Below, piece after piece: positions 32,318 through 36,650 of a DNA stretch of 36,650 nucleotides (position 1 is its first letter; every line of letters starts with the position of its first letter). The position numbers and the translations under genes were made by a program. The notes beneath the pieces are model-generated. The model saw only the letters and a program-made list of their open reading frames with translations. It had not been told where the DNA came from and did not search any database. Source of the DNA: Thiotrichaceae bacterium (GTDB taxonomy: Bacteria; Pseudomonadota; Gammaproteobacteria; Thiotrichales; Thiotrichaceae); assembly GCA_015490895.1 (NCBI GenBank), contig WFWY01000076.1, positions 1-36,650 of the forward strand, in the 5' to 3' direction.

Positions 32318-33900
32318 GAGATACGCTCCCGCAATGCCGCCATTGCTTCCAGCCGGTCATCAAAGGGGTATTTCTCACTACCAACGATCTGCACGGTTTC
32401 ATGCCCTTTGCCTGCTATCAACACAGCATCTCCTGGCTGTGCTGCATTCACGGCAAAGCGGATAGCTTTTGCGCGGTTATGCTCTACCGCCACATGCTCG
32501 GGTCTTTCCAGACCACGGATCATGTCGTGCATTATCTGGAAAGGCATTTCAGAACGCGGGTTATCATCCGTCAGCACCACCATATCCGCATACTGCTCGG
32601 CCACTTTCGCCATCATTGGGCGTTTGCCCTTATCCCGATCCCCACCACAGCCGAATACGCAAACCACACGGTAGCGAACATGATGGCGAACTGCTTTTAA
32701 AGCCGCCTCCAGTGCACCTGGGGTATGGGCATAATCCACCACAACCAGCGCCTCATCAGCCGCAGAAACCTTTTCCATGCGACCAGGCACACCCTTGACC
32801 TGCTGCACAGCCTCCGTCGCTGTTTTAAATGAAAGCCCCAGCCCCATCAGACAACCTGTAGCTGCCAGCAAGTTATAGACATTAAATTCACCCAGTACCG
32901 GGGCAGAAACCGTTTCTGTGACGACTTCTGCTCCTGCCTTCTGATACCGGATAGTGGTACGAATTCCACTATCAAGATACTGAGGAGTGGTTGCCAGCAG
33001 ACATTCAGCAGAAGGCTTGCAAGTAGCCGCTGTGTGATTCTGGTCTGTCATTTGGGCAGTGTTCTTTTTCTGTTGTGTCGTATTCTGGGTACTATAAGTT
33101 ATCAATCTTGCCGCTGAATGATCTTTCGCGCATTCACCAATGAGCTGTTTACCAAAGCCATCATCCTGATTCAATACGACAGCCTGCAAGCCCTCCTTGT
33201 AAAACAGGGTTGCTTTGGCTGCTGCATAGGCTTCCATGGTTTCATGGTAATCCAGATGATCCCGACCCAGATTAGTCAACAATGCCACCGCAAAACGTAC
33301 ACCAGCTACCCGCTGCTGATCCAGCGCATGGGATGACACCTCCATCACTGCATACTGAATACCCTGTTGCTTAAACTGCGCCAATAGACGATGCACACTC
33401 ATGACATCAGGAGTTGTCAGACCGGTTGCTTGCAGTTCGCCGGGAATACCTACACCCAAAGTACCAATCACAGCTGCCTTGTTTCCACAGGCATTCAGGG
33501 CATCCGCAACAAAATGACTCACGGTACTTTTACCGTCTGTTCCGGTCACACCCACAACGGTAACACTCGCACTGGGATCACCAAAAAACCGATTGGCCAT
33601 CACACCCAGCTTTTCTCTTAGTGCATCCACAGCAATCACCGGCACCGAATATTCTGCGGCACCCCAGGCATCATCATTTTCCCAGACTATCGCAGCAGCA
33701 CCTTTATCTATCGCGCTGACTGCAAATTCCAGGCCGTGCTTTTGCACTCCTTTCAGGGCGATAAATAAACTACCTTCGGTGACATCCCGGCTATCCAGCA
33801 CCAGGTCGGTAATCACAATGTCGGCGTGTTCTTCACCGTCAGCGGTCAACCCTGCCAGCAGTTCTGATAATGTCATGGGCGCTGTCAGCGGAGTCTTCAT
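32314..33900 (-). CDS. murE: UDP-MurNAc-L-Ala-D-Glu:meso-diaminopimelate ligase MurE
   Basis: MurE adds the third peptide residue. The DNPR motif (446-449, in TDDNPRSEMP) is the marker of meso-diaminopimelate specificity. Other landmarks are VLDSRDVTEGSLFIALKG, the ATP loop GTDGKST (120-126), EVSSHALDQQRV and VVVDYAHTPGALEAAL. At 528 residues it is about 30 longer than E. coli MurE. The excess is a Thr/Gln/Asn-rich insert at about 269-302 (TYSTQNTTQQKKNTAQMTDQ and on), between conserved parts of the central domain, probably a surface loop. It overlaps ftsI and murF by 4 bp each. Confidence 0.97.
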   Translation of the reverse strand: MKTPLTAPMTLSELLAGLTADGEEHADIVITDLVLDSRDVTEGSLFIALKGVQKHGLEFAVSAIDKGAAAIVWENDDAWGAAEYSVPVIAVDALREKLGVMANRFFGDPSASVTVVGVTGTDGKSTVSHFVADALNACGNKAAVIGTLGVGIPGELQATGLTTPDVMSVHRLLAQFKQQGIQYAVMEVSSHALDQQRVAGVRFAVALLTNLGRDHLDYHETMEAYAAAKATLFYKEGLQAVVLNQDDGFGKQLIGECAKDHSAARLITYSTQNTTQQKKNTAQMTDQNHTAATCKPSAECLLATTPQYLDSGIRTTIRYQKAGAEVVTETVSAPVLGEFNVYNLLAATGCLMGLGLSFKTATEAVQQVKGVPGRMEKVSAADEALVVVDYAHTPGALEAALKAVRHHVRYRVVCVFGCGGDRDKGKRPMMAKVAEQYADMVVLTDDNPRSEMPFQIMHDMIRGLERPEHVAVEHNRAKAIRFAVNAAQPGDAVLIAGKGHETVQIVGSEKYPFDDRLEAMAALRERIS

Positions 33901-35705
33901 AATGCAGGCTCCACTAAAGCATGGCTGGCCTGCACCTGTAATACATTTTGCTGACTTTTATCCGGTGCAACGTCCAGGACACGCAAGGCTTGTGTCATGA
34001 CTTTTGCAAACACGGGCGCAGCACTTTCACCACCCGTTGAATCCAGCTTTGGCTCATCCAGCATTACCGCCACAACCACTCGGGGATTACTGACCGGCCC
34101 CAGGCCGATAAAGCTGGTGATGCGGCGATGCTTGCGATATTTTTTGTTAACCAGCTTGTATGCTGTGCCGGTTTTACCCGCCATCCGGTAGCCATCAACA
34201 GCGGCTCGTTTGCCCGTTCCCCGCTTGTCCACCACTGTCTCCAGCATCTGCAATACTGCATTGGCAACTTCGGGAGACAATACGCGCTGGCCAACAGATG
34301 GCCCTGTTTTTTTCAGAATAGACACCGGATACAGCACGCCGCCTGTACCAAAAATGGTATAGGCATGCGCCATCTGCAACAAAGTGGCAGAAACACCATA
34401 GCCATAACCCAAGACCGCCTGATCTACATCCGCCCATTTTTTGTAATGCAACAAATGGCCTTGTGATTCATTACTGAAACCGGAGTCCGCCACCCTGCCC
34501 AGACCGATACGACTCAGAAACATCCAGTACTTGCGCCGTTCCATCTTCATGGCAATCTTGCTGGCACCCACGTTGCTGGACCGGGCAAGGATACGTGCCA
34601 GAGAAAGCGTGCCCAAATCTGCCGGATCCCTGACGGTATAGGTTCCAAACTCGATGAGCCCCGGTGATGTATCAATATGGGAGTTAATGCTTACCGCACC
34701 AGAATCCAGCGCAGCCGCTACTGTAAAAGGCTTGATAGTCGAACCCATTTCCAGTGCATCCGTAACCGCTCGATTACGGACGTTCCAGGCTTTCAGTGCT
34801 GTACGGTTATTGGGGTTAAAACCCGGCATGTTAGCCATTGCCAGGATTTCACCACTTTGTATATCCAGTACAACGACTGCCCCCGCCTGTGCCTTGAGCC
34901 GGTATACCTGCTTTTTTAATTCCTTATAGGCAGCGTATTGAATCCGCCTGTCCAGTGACAGCTGCACGTCCTTGCCAGGAATCATCAACTCCAGCTGCTC
35001 AACATTTTCAATCAGTTTACCCCGACCATCTCGCACCACACGATTTCTGCCAGCCTGCCCACCCAGAGTCTCATCCATAAAGCGCTCAATGCCCTCCGTA
35101 CCTTTGCCATCAATATTGGTAAAACCCACAACATGTGCAAACAGCTCGGAAGAGGGATAAAACCGGCGATACTCCTGTGAAGCACTCAGATCCGGAAGGT
35201 CGAGGGAAAGAATGCGTTCTGCCACTTCCGGTTCCAGTTGCCTGCCCAGGTACATAAAGTGTTTAGATCGGTACTTGTGTAGCTTTTCCAGCAATACACC
35301 CTTCTCCATACCCAATTCATTTGCCAGCGCCGACAATGATGCTTCAAACTCCAGAAGCTTGTTCTCTGCGATACGCGCTTCAATGTCAGACGCATAATCA
35401 CGCTCATACGCATCAATCAGTGCTTCCCTTTTCTTTAATAGTTTACGCGGATTGCAACTCACTGAACGTACCGGAGAGCTGACTGCAATAGGTTCACCAC
35501 TACGATCCAGGATCATGCCCCGATAAGGTGGCACTATCACTTCCCGCACCTGACGCTTGTCTGCCCGCTCCTTCAACCAGCTTTGCTGAAACACTTCGAT
35601 CCAGGCAGCCCGTAACAACAACACACCCAGCCCGGCAAACAGTAAAACCATCAGGGTGGTACGCCGCCCCCGGGACAGGGGTTTCGATGTGGATTTACGG
35701 CTCAT
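33897..35705 (-). CDS. ftsI: Septal peptidoglycan transpeptidase FtsI (PBP3)
   Basis: FtsI cross-links septal peptidoglycan on the periplasmic side, in complex with FtsW. The 602-residue class B penicillin-binding protein has a short basic cytoplasmic tail, one transmembrane helix (about 16-36), a dimerisation/pedestal domain, and a transpeptidase domain. All active-site motifs are present: GSTIKPF with nucleophile S322 and K325, RSSN with S376-N378, and AGKTGT with K511-T514. Length is close to E. coli's 588. It overlaps ftsL and murE by 4 bp each. This is the expected beta-lactam target. Confidence 0.97.
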   Translation of the reverse strand: MSRKSTSKPLSRGRRTTLMVLLFAGLGVLLLRAAWIEVFQQSWLKERADKRQVREVIVPPYRGMILDRSGEPIAVSSPVRSVSCNPRKLLKKREALIDAYERDYASDIEARIAENKLLEFEASLSALANELGMEKGVLLEKLHKYRSKHFMYLGRQLEPEVAERILSLDLPDLSASQEYRRFYPSSELFAHVVGFTNIDGKGTEGIERFMDETLGGQAGRNRVVRDGRGKLIENVEQLELMIPGKDVQLSLDRRIQYAAYKELKKQVYRLKAQAGAVVVLDIQSGEILAMANMPGFNPNNRTALKAWNVRNRAVTDALEMGSTIKPFTVAAALDSGAVSINSHIDTSPGLIEFGTYTVRDPADLGTLSLARILARSSNVGASKIAMKMERRKYWMFLSRIGLGRVADSGFSNESQGHLLHYKKWADVDQAVLGYGYGVSATLLQMAHAYTIFGTGGVLYPVSILKKTGPSVGQRVLSPEVANAVLQMLETVVDKRGTGKRAAVDGYRMAGKTGTAYKLVNKKYRKHRRITSFIGLGPVSNPRVVVAVMLDEPKLDSTGGESAAPVFAKVMTQALRVLDVAPDKSQQNVLQVQASHALVEPAL

Positions 35706-35974
35706 TCGTGGATCACCCTGATTTCAGAGCGCCGGGGAAGGCGCATATTCATTTCCTGCCGGGCACGGGTTTCCACGACAACCTGGTTCAATAAGGTACC
35801 TTCCTCCAGCTTCAGGCGACTCCATTGTGCCGTTAGTCTGTCACGTTCTTTTTCCAGCTGCTGCAATTCAGAAAACAGACTGCGCGCCTGATGACGATTC
35901 ATGACAACCTGAATCGCCGTCGCTATGACACTCACGTATAAAATGACCACCAATGACAGTTGCCAAAATTTCAT
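35702..35974 (-). CDS. ftsL: Cell division protein FtsL
   Basis: FtsL is a small bitopic membrane protein that, with FtsB and FtsQ, activates FtsWI. From ATG 35974 it is 90 residues: a transmembrane helix (about 5-25, LSLVVILYVSVIATAIQVV) followed by a leucine-zipper-like coiled coil (ARSLFSELQQLEKERDRLTAQWSRLKLEEGTL) and a short tail ending in RRSEIRVIHE. I choose this ATG because AAGGA lies about 8 bp upstream; the frame is open back to a TTG at 36034 that overlaps rsmH. It overlaps ftsI by 4 bp. Confidence 0.93.
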   Translation of the reverse strand: MKFWQLSLVVILYVSVIATAIQVVMNRHQARSLFSELQQLEKERDRLTAQWSRLKLEEGTLLNQVVVETRARQEMNMRLPRRSEIRVIHE

Positions 35975-36017
35975 TCTGCTTCCTTCGTTGCTCTTGTTAG
36001 TTGTTACCGATCCGCTC

Positions 36018-36650
36018 TTAAAGTCTTTCGCCAATACGCATAATGGCGCTTCGTGAACGGCTATTTACTGCGATTTCTGCTTCACCTGGTTTTATGGCCT
36101 TACCTACCTTACGCATTTTTGGCTGATACTCATTGCCCATCACGGGCAATCTTCTCGGAACCCTGGGGCCCCGTTGTTGCATCTGCAAAAAGCGCTTGAC
36201 GATTCTGTCTTCCAGGGAATGAAAACTGATAACAACGAGACGACCCTGCTGAGCAAGATGTTGCAAAGAGCGCTGTAGACAATCCTCAAGATCATCCAGC
36301 TCCCGGTTTATAAATATCCTGATCGCCTGAAAACTCCGCGTGGCAGGATGTTTCCCGGGTTCTCTTTTGTACACTGTGTCAGCAATCACATCTGCCAACT
36401 GCTTCGTTGTTACTATTTTTTCCTGTTCCCGATATTTCACAATAGCTTTGGCAATTTTTCGGGAAAACCGCTCTTCACCATAACGCCAGATCACATCAGC
36501 AATCTGGTCTTCTTTCGCTTCATGCAGCCATTCACTGGCACTATAACCAACATCTGGATTCATTCTCATATCCAGGGCGCCATCGCGCATAAAACTAAAA
36601 CCTCTTGATGCATCATCTAGCTGTGGCGAAGACACGCCCAGGTCCAACAA
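36018..36650 (-). CDS. rsmH: 16S rRNA m4C1402 methyltransferase RsmH (N-terminus outside window)
   Basis: RsmH (MraW) methylates N4 of C1402 in 16S rRNA, using S-adenosylmethionine. Only the C-terminal ~210 residues are present; the gene runs off the right edge, and the SAM-binding glycine-rich N-terminus is missing. The visible part begins with [19 protein letters not shown] and contains [53 protein letters not shown] and a C-terminal [15 protein letters not shown], all strongly conserved in the family. It is followed by ftsL 43 bp downstream, the normal order at the start of the dcw cluster. Confidence 0.97.
   Translation of the reverse strand: MLDLGVSSPQLDDASRGFSFMRDGALDMRMNPDVGYSASEWLHEAKEDQIADVIWRYGEERFSRKIAKAIVKYREQEKIVTTKQLADVIADTVYKREPGKHPATRSFQAIRIFINRELDDLEDCLQRSLQHLAQQGRLVVISFHSLEDRIVKRFLQMQQRGPRVPRRLPVMGNEYQPKMRKVGKAIKPGEAEIAVNSRSRSAIMRIGERL

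Overview
The window reads as a chromosomal segment of a gammaproteobacterium whose genus I cannot name. The evidence is a division and cell-wall (dcw) cluster in gammaproteobacterial order, rsmH-ftsL-ftsI-murE-murF-mraY-murD-ftsW-murG-murC-ddlB-ftsQ-ftsA-ftsZ-lpxC. FtsZ, MraY, PriA, RimK, L13 and S9 closely resemble their enterobacterial and pseudomonad counterparts by eye. As in Pseudomonas, murB is not between murC and ddlB. LpxC shows that the cell makes lipid A.

Left part (1-11.4 kb, accessory). Four tightly packed plus-strand genes encode a UbiA-type phosphoribosyltransferase, a DprE1-like oxidase, a DprE2-like reductase and a HAD phosphatase. Together they look like a complete route from PRPP and polyprenyl phosphate to a polyprenyl-phosphoryl-D-arabinose donor, a chemistry best known from mycobacteria. 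They are followed by a large PKD-containing lipoprotein and by two convergent, mutually related exported proteins. Each of these has a clan GH-A-like pair of glutamates, and one carries a CBM9-like C-terminal domain. This suggests, but does not prove, a surface-glycan locus.

Middle (11.4-20.4 kb). Housekeeping genes (priA, rimK, rplM-rpsI, an M23 peptidase, a DciA/DUF721 gene, lpxC) are separated by long intergenic spaces full of small inverted-repeat elements. I see three copies of a ~125-bp family (R), one intact and several decayed copies of a ~168-bp family with related ends (S), one 167-bp IS5-type MITE flanked by TTAA, one more 167-bp inverted-repeat element, and a TTTGAA x7 microsatellite. 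Two R elements sit exactly at the ends of rimK and lpxC and appear to supply their TAG stop codons. Between two of the MITEs lies a strong candidate for an unannotated small RNA: a perfect TTGACA-N17-TATAAT promoter, about 80 transcribed bases with a C-rich anti-Shine-Dalgarno stretch, and a textbook terminator.

Right part (20.4-36.65 kb). This is the dcw cluster, entirely on the minus strand. Most junctions overlap by 4-8 bp, so it is one long operon whose promoter and mraZ lie beyond the right edge. It makes the lipid II precursor (MurE, MurF, MurD, MurC, Ddl, MraY, MurG) and the division machinery (FtsL, FtsI, FtsW, FtsQ, FtsA, FtsZ). The operon ends in an intrinsic terminator after ftsZ, and lpxC follows with its own leader.
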